A stretch of DNA of 42,604 bases from Roseofilum casamattae BLCC-M143 (GCF_030068455.1 NZ_JAQOSQ010000030.1:1-42604), one strand, 5' to 3'; numbered from the stretch's first letter, positions 32,438 to 42,271 are shown. Notes: generated by a model from the sequence alone, not told the origin. A program made the numbers and translations.

Positions 32438-33018
32438 TTTTGCGTTAACTCCAGGTTTAACTCATTCACCGCTTTGGGAATGCGAGGAGTAGAATTTTCT
32501 CGTGGAGGAAAATCAAATAACTCGCGCAGAGCCGTATCGACGGTTTCAAAGGGAATTCTACCCACCTCGTCAAAAATTCGGTTGCCTTGGCGATCGAAAA
32601 TTATAGTTTGCGGAATTTGCCCTCTATAATAATAAGCAGGCGATGTGGAGTCATCTGGACTGTCGAAAATAATTTGGTCAACACTGAGGGGAACAAAATC
32701 AACAATGCGACCGTAATAGGCTTGGAGCTGGGAAACGACTGTCGTATATTGTTTGCAATCTCGGCTATCGTCAAGATAAAAAATGAGTAGGGTTGCCCGG
32801 TCTTGTTGTAGGGAGTTGGGGAAAGAAATTCTGGGCGGAACCAGAGAACCGTTGCCTCCATAAAGGGCGAAAATGTTACCATCAAAGGTATCCTTATCGA
32901 TCGCGGCCATAGCTGCTGGACTTGACAGGCCGAATAACCACATCCAACCAATAACAGCCAGCAACAAACAGGAACGGAACACTATCTGTTTCCAATGATA
33001 AATCTGATTTAATAGCAT
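32434..33018 (-). CDS. Thylakoid photosystem I accumulation factor-like, thioredoxin-fold protein
   Basis: 194 residues. The N-terminus has a signal/membrane segment (CLLLAVIGWMWLFGLSSPAA, then MAA), so it is exported to the thylakoid lumen or periplasm. LYGGNGSLVPPRISF and FYLDDSRDCKQYTTVVSQLQ, with GQIPQTIIFDRQGNRIFDEV, are as I recall those of the cyanobacterial family annotated as photosystem I accumulation factor. The single Cys replaces a CxxC redox pair, so it is not a standard thioredoxin. The 3' end overlaps the convergent DGQHR gene by four bases. Confidence 0.7.
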   Translation of the reverse strand: MLLNQIYHWKQIVFRSCLLLAVIGWMWLFGLSSPAAMAAIDKDTFDGNIFALYGGNGSLVPPRISFPNSLQQDRATLLIFYLDDSRDCKQYTTVVSQLQAYYGRIVDFVPLSVDQIIFDSPDDSTSPAYYYRGQIPQTIIFDRQGNRIFDEVGRIPFETVDTALRELFDFPPRENSTPRIPKAVNELNLELTQN

Positions 33019-33207
33019 TTTATTACGGATTTACAACGCGATCGCTGGATAAGGAACTGTAAGATCGACACGATCGAGGCTACCATACTTTGGGTCGATC
33101 TTCCGGTGACGGCAAACCTACAGAAATTCGCGATCGATTTGGCATCGCTCGTTAGCACTGTCCCTATCTCGACCTTTCGTTAATCTCTTTGACTGCCCAT
33201 GCTCGCC

Positions 33208-33594
33208 ATGACTCACGAAGATATTCAAAAGCTTGGAGCTTCTCTGCGGCCGATCCGTCAGAACGGGTTAGCTTCGGGCGATCGAGATAGCATTCGTCGG
33301 TTTTGGTATCAAGGAGACGAACCTTATTTTGATGTTTTCTTTGACTTTCAAGGTCGAGACTTAGTCTGGTTTCAATTTACCTTTCGCGGCAAGTCATTTA
33401 CCTGGTATCAAAATCAGGGAATTGAAACCGGATTCACCAACGAAACTCAAGTGATGCCAGATTATTATCCCTCCAGCAAGTTAATCGCAACTCATACCGA
33501 AGTTGATGAGAAATTTATGCGCTTAGTTCGGGATATCTTACACACCAGAGAAGATGAATATCCCTTCGATCGCGCCTTACAGTTGTTTAATTAA
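33208..33594 (+). CDS. Conserved hypothetical protein, 128 aa
   Basis: From the ATG at 33208 (MTHEDIQKLGASLRPIRQNG) it contains FWYQGDEPYFDVFFDFQGRD and LVWFQFTFRGKSFTWYQNQG, a strand-rich aromatic domain, then IETGFTNETQV. It looks like an uncharacterised cyanobacterial family. No membrane segment. Role unknown. Confidence 0.6.
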   Translation: MTHEDIQKLGASLRPIRQNGLASGDRDSIRRFWYQGDEPYFDVFFDFQGRDLVWFQFTFRGKSFTWYQNQGIETGFTNETQVMPDYYPSSKLIATHTEVDEKFMRLVRDILHTREDEYPFDRALQLFN

Positions 33595-33609
33595 TAATTA
33601 CGATCGAAG

Positions 33610-33669
33610 AAACCGAGTTTCTAGCTTGACATACAACCAGGATATAAATGGGTTGGAGAAACCCGGTTT
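33610..33669. repeat. Long inverted repeat, possible terminator between convergent genes
   Basis: AAACCGAGTTTCT (33610-33622) and AGAAACCCGGTTT (33657-33669) are inverted arms with one mismatch and a 34-base loop. The AGAAACC(C/G)GGTTT element is a short repeat often seen in cyanobacterial genomes. It lies between two convergent genes. Confidence 0.5.
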
Positions 33670-33689
33670 GTGCTGTCTTCACCTAAAAT

Positions 33690-34778
33690 CTAAAACTCAA
33701 AAATTGCCTGATTTGCTCCTAAATCGGAATCCGCACTAAATCTTTCCAAATAGTCGCGCAATTTTTCTGGAAATTCGGGAAAGTGAAACTGACTATCTCC
33801 TCGAGCAATATCTGCCCAGAAATAGCGCAAATCGCCTACCCATTTTTCTGCTTCTTTTTCTTCTAAATCACAGGGAGAGTTGGTTAAAATACGCATCATA
33901 AATGGACGCGATCGCTCTCCCATCCACTCCCGCGAAAACTCGTGCAGATCGGGCCAGTCTGGCAGAGATGTAATGCGATCGGATTGGACTTTAACTCGCG
34001 TTTTTCCACTCGGTTGCGACTCAACATGAACCAGACGATAGGGATGGGGATAACTCACCAACGATCCCGTCGTGATTTCATACAAATCCCCCGATCGCGC
34101 AATATCTTGGATATGCAAATGTCCGGTAAAAATTAAATGAACTCCGGCATCGCGCAACATGGAAATTAAGCGATCCGAATTTTTCAGCATATATCGCTTG
34201 CCCAAACAATGATTGGATTGGTCGGGCAAATGTTCGATAACATTATGATGGATTGTAACGAACCGCAATGGTTCCTTTGTCGTGGCTAAAACTTCCGCCA
34301 ACCATTCCATTTGCCCGTCATTTAAATAGCCATAGCCTAACTGCCTTCCTTCCTCATCAAAATCATTAGAATCTAAACCAATTAATCGGACTCCTGGCAA
34401 GAGTTCGCAGGTATAATCTGACTGATGCAGATGATAGCCAAACTTCTCATAGTAGTGCGGAAATTCAGCTTGACCGCTCGAGGTTTCATTTGCCCACTTG
34501 TGCGGAATATCGTGATTGCCAGGAATGACATAAACGGGGTAAGGTAATTGGCTCAGACGATTGGCTAACCATCGGTGATTTTCCGGTTCTCCATGTTGGG
34601 TTAAATCTCCCGGTAATAAAAGAAAGTCGAGATCGAGATGACTGATGCGATCGAGCACTAACTCGAGTGCAGCAATGCTTAACTCCACCAAATGAAAACG
34701 CCGGGGATGATCCCAAATTGTGTGTTGGAGGGCAATGTGTAAATCGCTGATAATTGCAAATCGAAAACAAAAATTCAT
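33690..34778 (-). CDS. Calcineurin-like metallophosphoesterase (Icc/CpdA-like)
   Basis: 362 residues with the metal-binding motifs in order: AIISDLHIAL, LLPGDLTQHGEPENH, VIPGNHDIPH, VTIHHNVIEHLP and LIFTGHLHIQD. This is the pattern of the cyclic nucleotide phosphodiesterase/Icc branch. It binds two divalent metals and hydrolyses phosphodiesters or phosphomonoesters; the substrate cannot be told. It is a single gene. Confidence 0.88.
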   Translation of the reverse strand: MNFCFRFAIISDLHIALQHTIWDHPRRFHLVELSIAALELVLDRISHLDLDFLLLPGDLTQHGEPENHRWLANRLSQLPYPVYVIPGNHDIPHKWANETSSGQAEFPHYYEKFGYHLHQSDYTCELLPGVRLIGLDSNDFDEEGRQLGYGYLNDGQMEWLAEVLATTKEPLRFVTIHHNVIEHLPDQSNHCLGKRYMLKNSDRLISMLRDAGVHLIFTGHLHIQDIARSGDLYEITTGSLVSYPHPYRLVHVESQPSGKTRVKVQSDRITSLPDWPDLHEFSREWMGERSRPFMMRILTNSPCDLEEKEAEKWVGDLRYFWADIARGDSQFHFPEFPEKLRDYLERFSADSDLGANQAIFEF

Positions 34779-34985
34779 TTGCTAAAAAAATATGGTAAAA
34801 CTTACCGATGATTATAACGCCGAATTTGAGAAGGTGACAGGAGATGCGATCGCCGAAGGCGGGTCTTCGACCATCGCGCGCCAGATATAGTCCCCGAACA
34901 ACAGCCAGCTTTACTTGCCCAACCGGGTCTGATATCCTGAACGGAAACGGTTCGCAAACCCAGTTACGCAACTCCCTATACCCCT

Positions 34986-35516
34986 ATGGCACTGCTCGAT
35001 TCAAAAGGTCGGTTATTTGGTAAACTATCTATCCTAGACTTAGGCGCTCTTCTAGTTATCGGCCTCGTCTTATTCGGAATCTTCTTCTATCCAGGAACCT
35101 CCGGATCGGTGGCCCAAGTGGGGGTAGAAACCAAGCCAGTAGAGGTTGATGCGATCGTGCGCGGACTGAGCATCCGCAACCCAGAGGCACTAATTCAAGA
35201 GTTTGAAGAGAGCAAAAGTACCAATATTATTATCCGCAATCAGCCTTACGGCAAGGTAGCAGTTAAATCAATCGAGCGGCTCAATCGCCAAGTAATAGTA
35301 CCCCAACCGGATGGAACGGTGAAAGCCTTACCCGATCCCAGAGGAGACAGTACTTTCGCCATGGATATGCTGCTCACTCTCGGAGGCAATGCACAGGTCA
35401 CCGATAGTGGCGTTGTCTTGGGAAATAGCAAGTTGAAAATTGGTACGCCTATTGAACTCGAAGGCATGACCTATAACTTTAATGGAAGCGTGATTGAAGT
35501 GCGCATTCTCGAGTAA
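34986..35516 (+). CDS. DUF4330-family membrane protein, 176 aa
   Basis: A short cytosolic leader MALLDSKGRLFGKLSILDLG precedes a single membrane helix (ALLVIGLVLFGIFF, about 21-34). The rest is a strand-rich extracytoplasmic domain (VDAIVRGLSIRNPEALIQEF, NIIIRNQPYGKVAVKSIERL). The arrangement and the LDLGALLVIGLV segment fit DUF4330, a conserved cyanobacterial family with unknown function. Confidence 0.8.
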   Translation: MALLDSKGRLFGKLSILDLGALLVIGLVLFGIFFYPGTSGSVAQVGVETKPVEVDAIVRGLSIRNPEALIQEFEESKSTNIIIRNQPYGKVAVKSIERLNRQVIVPQPDGTVKALPDPRGDSTFAMDMLLTLGGNAQVTDSGVVLGNSKLKIGTPIELEGMTYNFNGSVIEVRILE

Positions 35517-35613
35517 GGAAAATTGGCTAATGGGGTTTGGCGATCGCGGCTTTCCTAATCTGTGATAGGGTAGACAAGCTCTCATAACTACGATCGTTGC
35601 AACAGGAGAATCT

Positions 35614-36033
35614 ATGACCCGCGCTATTATGGAAACCGAAAAGGGAACCATTAACTTAGAACTGTTTGATAAGGATGCTCCCAATACGGTAAAAAACTTT
35701 GTCGAGCTATCCCAGAAAGGATTTTATGATGGCTTAACCTTCCACCGGGTTATTGATAACTTCATGATTCAAGGTGGATGTCCTCAAGGAACTGGAACCG
35801 GCGGTCCCGGTTACAAAATTAACTGCGAAATTAACGATAATAAACATTTAGCCGGAACCCTTTCCATGGCTCATGCAGGTCCCAATACTGGCGGAAGTCA
35901 ATTCTTCATCTGTCACGGACCTCAACCGCACCTCGATGGCGTTCACACCACCTTCGGTCAAACTGAAGATATGGATGTAGTGAATGCTATTCGTAAAGGA
36001 GATAAAATTGTTTCCGTGAAGATTGAAGAATAG
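35614..36033 (+). CDS. Peptidyl-prolyl cis-trans isomerase, cyclophilin type
   Basis: 139 residues. [13 protein letters not shown] and [16 protein letters not shown] carry the catalytic Arg-Phe and substrate-binding residues of cyclophilins; [19 protein letters not shown] is the classical signature. There is no signal peptide, so it is cytosolic. It catalyses prolyl isomerisation in protein folding. AGGAG lies upstream of the ATG. Confidence 0.95.
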   Translation: MTRAIMETEKGTINLELFDKDAPNTVKNFVELSQKGFYDGLTFHRVIDNFMIQGGCPQGTGTGGPGYKINCEINDNKHLAGTLSMAHAGPNTGGSQFFICHGPQPHLDGVHTTFGQTEDMDVVNAIRKGDKIVSVKIEE

Positions 36034-36042
36034 TAATGTTGA

Positions 36043-36071
36043 AGTGGGGCGTGTTAATAACCTACCCCACT
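36043..36071. terminator. Putative bidirectional terminator
   Basis: AGTGGGG and CCCCACT form a 7-bp stem with a 15-base loop between the convergent cyclophilin and 116-aa genes. No T-run follows, so it is only a candidate. Confidence 0.5.
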
Positions 36072-36114
36072 CAGCTTACTGGCTAGTCTAGGTGTTTATT
36101 TTACCCAATAGAGA

Positions 36115-36465
36115 CTAACTCTGGCGCTTGACAGTCTCTCGCAATCGATTCATCTGATCGATCAGATCGCAAACTTGTCGTTTCCAACTGCCGCCTTTAT
36201 CTCTTCCTTCCATCGCGATTCTGGAAGTAATCCAGTCTATAATTAACTGGTTTTCCTCTCTTTCATCGCCCACATCTGCTCGCATAAACTCGAGAAAATA
36301 AGGGATATCCCATTTCATCATGCGAGTCCAGACCTCATAGGGAGCAACAGTCCAATCAACTTCCCAAACTTGCTTGAGCAGTCGGAGGAAAATTATTTCT
36401 TCAGGACCGCGACCTGGTTTGGTAACTTCTGCCTCTAGAGCAGCAACTAAAGTTTGCTTGTTCAT
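36115..36465 (-). CDS. Hypothetical protein, 116 aa
   Basis: Mostly helical: MNKQTLVAALEAEVTKPGRG, then EEIIFLRLLKQVWEVDWTVA and a basic C-terminal helix (SWKRQVCDLIDQMNRLRETV). No motif or family recognised, no membrane segment. The gene stands alone in AT-rich surroundings. Confidence 0.6.
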   Translation of the reverse strand: MNKQTLVAALEAEVTKPGRGPEEIIFLRLLKQVWEVDWTVAPYEVWTRMMKWDIPYFLEFMRADVGDEREENQLIIDWITSRIAMEGRDKGGSWKRQVCDLIDQMNRLRETVKRQS

Positions 36466-36845
36466 TTTTGCCTCTAATCGGAATTGTTTTATTCATATCC
36501 TATATTTTTCATTTTTACAAGTAGTATTTCTATAAGAAATATTTCTCTTTTTTACGATTATTATTACTTGAAAATTTGTTTATCCTTATTCTGTCACTCT
36601 CCAGTTTATTCTATGATTAAAAATTTCTGAAGCCAAAGTATAATCGACGATATGGAGTTTTGCGATCGCCACTAATTTATACTTGTTCGATCGCTTCACT
36701 ACCGGCGATAATCGTCTTTTTTGTTCTCTCAGACGACTAACCACTGTCCTCTAAGGCTAGACTTTAGGATAAATTAGTGCATTTTTGTTCGGAAGTGCCG
36801 CAAAGATGTTAAAAAATATTAAGCCGGCGATCGCAGTAACTGTTT
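36466..36845. other. AT-rich intergenic region, 380 bp
   Basis: No gene is seen. The stretch 36466-36660 is strongly AT-rich with several possible -10 boxes; two HIP1-type sites follow near 36660-36700. An ATG at 36806 is in another frame and has no long ORF. It probably holds the promoters of the 116-aa gene and of the sulfotransferase-methyltransferase gene. Confidence 0.6.
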
Positions 36846-38303
36846 ATGGTGGATTACCTGATTATAGGAGCGCAAAAAAGCGGGACAACCTCCCTCTATC
36901 ATTATCTGATCCAACATCCGCAGATCGTGGCAGCGACGGAAAAAGAACTGCACTACTTTAGCTTACACGGCGATCGCCCCCTCTGGTGGTATGAAGCTCA
37001 GTTTCCGCGATCGGGAGTCCGAGGCGAAGCCAGTCCGTACTATCTCTATCATCCTCTCGTTCCCGAGCGAGTCAGTCAATGCTATCCTCGCGTTAAACTC
37101 ATTGTCCTGTTGCGCGATCCTCTCAAACGGGCCATTTCCCACTACTATCATGAAGTACGTTGGGGATTTGAATCCCTCGGACTGGCCGAAGCACTGGCAG
37201 CAGAACCCGAACGCCTGCACGGAGAAACACAAAAACTGCAAGATAATGCCCTCTATCACAGCTTAAACCATCGCCATTACAGTTATCTAGACCGAGGGAT
37301 TTATATTAGGCAACTACAACGGTGGCATCAATATTTTCCCCGAGAGCAATTTCTGATCTTATCTGCTGAAGAATTTTACGATCGCCCGCAAACTATCGTT
37401 AACCAAGTGTATCGATTTCTCGACCTTCCCTCTTATGATATTCAGGAAAAATCTATTTACGATCGCGGAAACTATTCCCAAATTTTGCCAGAAATTCAAC
37501 AGCAACTGGTAGAATACTTCCAACCCTATAACCAACAGCTATTTACCTATCTTCGTCGTACCTTTAACTGGAGTTCTATGACTAAACCAAAAAGTATTAT
37601 TGACTATGAAGGCGCTTGGGACAACTACGCCCAATCTTGGACATCTACCGCTCCCGACTATAAATATGTTGGAGATGAATGGATCGGCCAACAAGCGGGT
37701 GCTGCCGACTCTTTAGCCGAATACGAACAACTGATCGAAACCCAACTTATTGCCCCCAATATCGAACCTACCGATACCGTACTCGAAATTGGCATTGGTG
37801 GCGGTAAAACAGCAGCACTCTTATCTAAATACTGCCAGCAACTCATTTGTGCCGACATCTCCAGCGAAATGCTGAAAGCAACTGAAACTCGCTTGCAAGG
37901 CACTGAAGTTGGCGATCGCATCTCCTATGTTAAACTCGACGGACTCACCTTAGACGGCATCGCACCCAACAGTCTCGACGTTTGTTTCTGCTACGATACC
38001 ATGGTTCATATCGAACCGAGAGATATCTACAACTACCTCGTCCAAATTCCCCCGCTCATGCGCGGCAAACGTCTCTGCCTTTTCCATCATAGTAACATTC
38101 TTTCGCCTCTCGGTTGGGAGAAATTTCTCAACGACTATCCCCATAATCTCCTCGGCAAACGAGATGGCACGGCTTTCTCAATTATGACTAATGAAATTAT
38201 GGAAAAATTCCTCACCAGCTTAGGCTATGAAATTCTCTGGAAAAATACGGAATTAGTCCCCAGAGACTGTATCTGGTTGTGTCGCGCGCCCGAATGCCAA
38301 TAA
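36846..38303 (+). CDS. Sulfotransferase-methyltransferase fusion protein
   Basis: 485 residues in one frame. Residues 1-240 are a sulfotransferase: the PAPS 5'-phosphosulfate loop is GAQKSGTTSLYHYLIQHP, and the 3'-phosphate-binding region is KLIVLLRDPLKRAISHYYHE. From about residue 243 (MTKPKSIIDYEGAWDNYAQS) there is a class I SAM methyltransferase with VLEIGIGGGKTAALL as motif I and LICADISSEMLKAT. It may sulfate and methylate a sugar or other surface molecule; the next gene is a glycosyltransferase. An internal ATG at the domain border leaves open separate expression of the second domain. Confidence 0.85.
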   Translation: MVDYLIIGAQKSGTTSLYHYLIQHPQIVAATEKELHYFSLHGDRPLWWYEAQFPRSGVRGEASPYYLYHPLVPERVSQCYPRVKLIVLLRDPLKRAISHYYHEVRWGFESLGLAEALAAEPERLHGETQKLQDNALYHSLNHRHYSYLDRGIYIRQLQRWHQYFPREQFLILSAEEFYDRPQTIVNQVYRFLDLPSYDIQEKSIYDRGNYSQILPEIQQQLVEYFQPYNQQLFTYLRRTFNWSSMTKPKSIIDYEGAWDNYAQSWTSTAPDYKYVGDEWIGQQAGAADSLAEYEQLIETQLIAPNIEPTDTVLEIGIGGGKTAALLSKYCQQLICADISSEMLKATETRLQGTEVGDRISYVKLDGLTLDGIAPNSLDVCFCYDTMVHIEPRDIYNYLVQIPPLMRGKRLCLFHHSNILSPLGWEKFLNDYPHNLLGKRDGTAFSIMTNEIMEKFLTSLGYEILWKNTELVPRDCIWLCRAPECQ

Positions 38304-38340
38304 TTTCTTCCTCGACTCGTTTGCTTGACAAAAATTATCC

Positions 38341-39714
38341 ATGCGAATCTTATTTTTACATCCCAACTTTCCCGCTCAATTTCGCCATCTCGCCCATTAC
38401 TTTGGCAGCGATCCCAATAACCAAGTTCTCTATCTAACCAAGAACGAACGACCGGAATGGGTAATTCCTGGAGTGCGCAAAGTTCTGTTCAACCCCAGTC
38501 GCGAACCTCGTCCCGAAACCCATCACTACGTGCGTCCGTTTGAAAGCGCCATTCTCTACGGACAAAGCGTTTATCGTGCGGCAGAACAACTACGGGCGGA
38601 AGGATTTATTCCCGATGTAATTTACGGACATTCCGGATGGGGGCCCACTTTATTTTTGAAAGAAGTCTTTCCGGAAAGTCCATTAATTTGTTATTACGAA
38701 TGGTTCTATCACGCGCGCGGCTCGGATGCCGATTTCGACCCTTCCGACTCTTTAAGTGCCGACGATTTATGTCGGATTCGGGTGAAAAATGCCTCAATTT
38801 TACAAGACTTATATACCTGCGACTGGGGAGTTTGCCCGACGCAATGGCAAAAATCCCAATTCCCTAGGGAATATCAAAGTAAATTATCGGTTATTTTTGA
38901 TGGAATTGACACGGATTATTTTGTTCCCAATCCCGGAGTTCCCCTCAAGTTTTCTGGAGATGGATATCCGAATAATGTGCCTTCTCTCGACTTATCCGGA
39001 GTAGATGAAATCGTAACCTATGTGGCGCGGGGAATGGAAACCTATCGCGGATTTCCGCAGTTCATGGAGTCCATTGTTTATCTACAAGAGCAACGTCCCA
39101 ATTGTCATGTGGTGATTGTGGGTGCCGATCGCGTTTGCTACGGTAAATCTTTACCCAATGGCAAGTCCTATAAAGAAGACATGCTGGAGAAATTAACCCT
39201 CGATATGTCTCGGGTACACTTTACCGGTCCTTTGCCTTACGGACTGTATCGGCAAGTAATTCAAGCCTCGTCTGTCCATGTTTATCTAACCCGACCTTTT
39301 GTTTTATCCTGGTCGATGATGGAGTCTTTGTCTACCGGATGTTTGATTTTAGGTTCGGATACGCCACCGGTGCGCGAGATGATTCGCGAGGGAGAAAATG
39401 GACTGTTGGTAGATTTTTTCTCGCCGAAAGAGATTGCTAAACGAGTAGGAGAAGTTTTAGATCATCCGAACCGCATGGCAGAACTGCGGCAAAATGCGAG
39501 ACAGTTTATTGTGGATAATTATGCCCTGAAGAGTTTACTGCCGCAGCATGTTAAGATTGTCGAGAATATAGCCAATCGCCAGTTTCCATCGTCAGCTACT
39601 GATGGATTTACTCCACAAATGCAAGAGTATATGAAAAATGGTGACGATCGCACGGTGAATCGCGCAGTGAAAGGAAAGAAAAAGAAGAAAAAATCGAAAG
39701 GGTTTGCGCTCTAA
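38341..39714 (+). CDS. Glycosyltransferase family 4-like protein
   Basis: 457 residues with the GT-B fold of GT4. MRILFLHPNFPAQFRHLAHY starts the N-terminal Rossmann domain. The C-terminal donor-binding region is FVLSWSMMESLSTGCLILGS, then DTPPVREMIREGENGLLVDF. It ends with a lysine-rich tail (GKKKKKKSKGFAL). It probably transfers a sugar from a nucleotide-sugar to a cell-surface polymer or lipid. It is 37 bases after the sulfotransferase fusion, so the two likely make one product. Confidence 0.88.
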   Translation: MRILFLHPNFPAQFRHLAHYFGSDPNNQVLYLTKNERPEWVIPGVRKVLFNPSREPRPETHHYVRPFESAILYGQSVYRAAEQLRAEGFIPDVIYGHSGWGPTLFLKEVFPESPLICYYEWFYHARGSDADFDPSDSLSADDLCRIRVKNASILQDLYTCDWGVCPTQWQKSQFPREYQSKLSVIFDGIDTDYFVPNPGVPLKFSGDGYPNNVPSLDLSGVDEIVTYVARGMETYRGFPQFMESIVYLQEQRPNCHVVIVGADRVCYGKSLPNGKSYKEDMLEKLTLDMSRVHFTGPLPYGLYRQVIQASSVHVYLTRPFVLSWSMMESLSTGCLILGSDTPPVREMIREGENGLLVDFFSPKEIAKRVGEVLDHPNRMAELRQNARQFIVDNYALKSLLPQHVKIVENIANRQFPSSATDGFTPQMQEYMKNGDDRTVNRAVKGKKKKKKSKGFAL

Positions 39715-39738
39715 GTCTGGAAGAGGAGGCATAAGGAT

Positions 39739-40695
39739 ATGCGACGTTCTCGATATCGCCCGTCACCGAATCAAAATCCTTCATGGATAAAACGGCAGCT
39801 TTTAAACATCGTGCGATCGCTGATGGTTCTGTTGCAGGCGATCGCCAATAGCCTGCAAGATTCTAACGATCGCGATATCCCGAACTCTCCCTATGCTCGG
39901 AGCGATCGCAATTTCAATGGCTTTGATATCGCAGTCGGAACGATTATTCTGTTGGCGATCGCCTTTTTCCTCTGGGTTTCTCTCTTTCCCAATCCTTCGG
40001 TAGAAATTGCCTCATTACCCAATCCCGAAATCGTTTCCGAACCCGTTCCTCTCGAGGAAAATGAAGCCGAGTTACCCGAAGTTCTCGAACCAAACGAAAT
40101 AAGTGTATCGGAACTGGAAGATAATTCTCTCGAAGTTCCCATACCAGAAATTTCAGAAGAAATAGATACTTTGCCAGAACTAGAGAACGAGCTGGAGGAA
40201 GAAAGAGCAACCGAAGAAATCGAATCCGAAATCCCGGAAAAGATTGCGGAGTTGGACGAACCAGAAAACCCCGATCGCATTCCAGAAACCCTCGCTCTTG
40301 CCGAACCCATTCCCGTCCGGATTCGCTTGCCAAAAATTCCCCCCATTCTCACTCCCGAACAAAGATTGATTGCAGCCATTCAAGAGCAAATTTCCGATCT
40401 CGATGGAGACAACTCGCGAGAACTCATTGATTCCGTTCGAGCGGATTTTCTCAATAGCATTTTACAAATTAAGGTCAAATCTCAATGGTCGAAACTGCCC
40501 TTAGAAGAACAACAAACTCTCGCCGATGCCATGTTACAGAAATCGAAAAAACTAGACTTTACCCGTCTCGAAATTCGGGATAACCGCGATCGCCTTTTAG
40601 CTCGTAGTTCCGCCACCGGAGTGCCAACCGTAATTTTGCTCCAGAGTAGTTTGGCGATCGCAAAAACATCCAACCCAAGCACCACCAAAAATTAG
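39739..40695 (+). CDS. Single-span membrane protein with acidic linker, 318 aa
   Basis: A basic N-terminus (MRRSRYRPSPNQNPSWIKRQ) leads to a membrane helix (FDIAVGTIILLAIAFFLWVS, about 74-93). Then comes a very acidic, proline-rich region (ELENELEEERATEEIESEIP) and a C-terminal domain (LTPEQRLIAAIQEQISDLDG, PLEEQQTLADAMLQKSKKLD). Looks like an uncharacterised cyanobacterial membrane protein. It probably belongs to the preceding glycosyltransferase operon, with a 24-base gap, but I see no catalytic motif. It overlaps the convergent pentapeptide gene by four bases. Confidence 0.7.
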   Translation: MRRSRYRPSPNQNPSWIKRQLLNIVRSLMVLLQAIANSLQDSNDRDIPNSPYARSDRNFNGFDIAVGTIILLAIAFFLWVSLFPNPSVEIASLPNPEIVSEPVPLEENEAELPEVLEPNEISVSELEDNSLEVPIPEISEEIDTLPELENELEEERATEEIESEIPEKIAELDEPENPDRIPETLALAEPIPVRIRLPKIPPILTPEQRLIAAIQEQISDLDGDNSRELIDSVRADFLNSILQIKVKSQWSKLPLEEQQTLADAMLQKSKKLDFTRLEIRDNRDRLLARSSATGVPTVILLQSSLAIAKTSNPSTTKN

Positions 40696-41459
40696 CGCCC
40701 TCGATCGAATTGCGCCAACCTTAAATTAGCTCCGCGAAACTGAGCCTCTCGCACATTCGCACCGAGAAAGTTAGCCCGAGTTAAGTTGCTCCAGCGCAGA
40801 TCCGCTTGGTAGAGATCCGCATCCCGCAAATCCGCACCGTAGAGATGAGCGCTACCTAAATGAGCATGACTCAAATTCCCTTGTCTGAGATTCGTTCGGT
40901 GCAAATAAGCCTCAATCAATTCCGCCTGATAAAACAGCGCACCCGACATCATCGATTCGCTAAAATTAGCTTGCCAGCAGTTTGCATAACTGAAATTCGC
41001 CCGAATTAAATCCGCACCGCTCAGATCGGCTTCTTTCAAATAAGCTCCAGTTAAATTCGCCCCACTTAAATTCGCGCCATGCAAATTCGCGCCATGCAAA
41101 TTCGCCGCTCTTAAGTCCGCTCCGACTAAATTCGCCCCACTCAGATCGGCATATTGCAAATTCGCCTGGTGTAAATTTGCCCCAACCCAATGACTGCCAA
41201 CCGCCGACGCTTCCTGCAAAAAAACATCAATTGCGATCGCCCCATTGAAATTTGCCCCATCCAGACAAGCGCGCTCCAGCTCCGTCCGCGTGAGATTTCC
41301 TCGCTGTAAATCGACATTCTGCCAATCAATACCGTTGAGCAAATAGCCGCTAAAATCCCCATCGCTCAGATCGGGAGCGCAACCCGGCGTCTGACGGCGC
41401 CACTCGTGCCATCGCTCGACACCACGATACAATTGTGCTAAATGTTCTGAATTTGCCAT
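40692..41459 (-). CDS. Pentapeptide-repeat protein, 255 aa
   Basis: About 25 tandem A(D/N)LXX repeats run from roughly residue 50 to the end (ANLHQANLQYADLSGANLVG, ANLHGANLHGANLSGANLTG, AYLKEADLSGADLIRANFSY). This folds as a right-handed quadrilateral beta-helix. The N-terminal 40 residues (YRGVERWHEWRRQTPGCAPD) are separate. Such proteins are very common in cyanobacteria, with unknown function in most cases; no signal peptide is seen. Confidence 0.92.
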   Translation of the reverse strand: MANSEHLAQLYRGVERWHEWRRQTPGCAPDLSDGDFSGYLLNGIDWQNVDLQRGNLTRTELERACLDGANFNGAIAIDVFLQEASAVGSHWVGANLHQANLQYADLSGANLVGADLRAANLHGANLHGANLSGANLTGAYLKEADLSGADLIRANFSYANCWQANFSESMMSGALFYQAELIEAYLHRTNLRQGNLSHAHLGSAHLYGADLRDADLYQADLRWSNLTRANFLGANVREAQFRGANLRLAQFDRGR

Positions 41460-41482
41460 ACCGCGATCGTCTTCTTCACCAA

Positions 41483-42151
41483 TTATTCATTCCGTTTAGC
41501 ATCCGGATGTTCCCGTCCGGAAATATTCTCAATCGCCCCGAGAGCCGCTTGGGATGCTGCTATGATATCCCGTTCCTCGCCCCCGAGATAGAGACGGCCG
41601 AAACTGCCCACAGCCTGCACCTGCAAAATATTAATCAACGCCGCCTTTTCCGCCTCATTCGCTGCCAGAGCCGCATAAGCAGCCGGTTGTACTTCCAGAA
41701 CGTATAACGTTTGCCCCGCCAAAATCATCTGTCCCCGTCGGTTGCGATTAATCAACTGAGTTTGGTGCGGGTCGATATTGCGGATAATCTGGCTGGAAAC
41801 TACCTTTGGCTTTAAACGGTCTCGCTCGTTCACTCCTAAAGCATCCAAAATCGCGTAGCCAGCCGTACGCGTTTCCCCCTGACTGCTGGAATGCACTTCT
41901 AACAATCCGTACAAACGCTCGACAAATTGCACCGCCGGACGAACTCGCGTTGCTTTCAGCGCCACATCCGTAATCCGATTAATTTCAATCCCCGGCGAAA
42001 TCTCAATCCACAGCGACGTATCTCCCGGAAGCGGAAGAAAGCCCAAAGCTACCGTACCAATGTAAGCGGCATGTTGGGGTTGCAGGTTGTCGATGAAAAC
42101 GTAGCTTCGTAATTCCGTAGCCAAAATAAGGGTGCTCCCAATCTGCTCCAA
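41483..42151 (-). CDS. ccmP: Tandem-BMC carboxysome shell protein CcmP
   Basis: 222 residues. [40 protein letters not shown] and [20 protein letters not shown] are near-diagnostic, as I recall, of CcmP. The second BMC domain continues with [20 protein letters not shown]. CcmP is a tandem-domain trimer, stacked as a gated pore in the beta-carboxysome shell, for larger metabolites. Unlike the main ccmKLMN operon, ccmP is usually a satellite gene, as here. Confidence 0.88.
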   Translation of the reverse strand: MEQIGSTLILATELRSYVFIDNLQPQHAAYIGTVALGFLPLPGDTSLWIEISPGIEINRITDVALKATRVRPAVQFVERLYGLLEVHSSSQGETRTAGYAILDALGVNERDRLKPKVVSSQIIRNIDPHQTQLINRNRRGQMILAGQTLYVLEVQPAAYAALAANEAEKAALINILQVQAVGSFGRLYLGGEERDIIAASQAALGAIENISGREHPDAKRNE

Positions 42152-42271
42152 TTATCTTACCCTCAGTTCGGATGAAGCGAAGACGTTCGATCGCGATCGC
42201 TATTATGGGAATGCACAAGCAGTGCTGACTTGACTAATGTGGAAATTTACCAAAAAGATGGGTTTAAAGCC

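Noticed and set aside
39891-40379. Minus-strand serine-rich frame of 162 codons
   Set aside because: Antisense of the acidic, glutamate-rich membrane protein; serine/phenylalanine content is the complement of GAA-rich codons.
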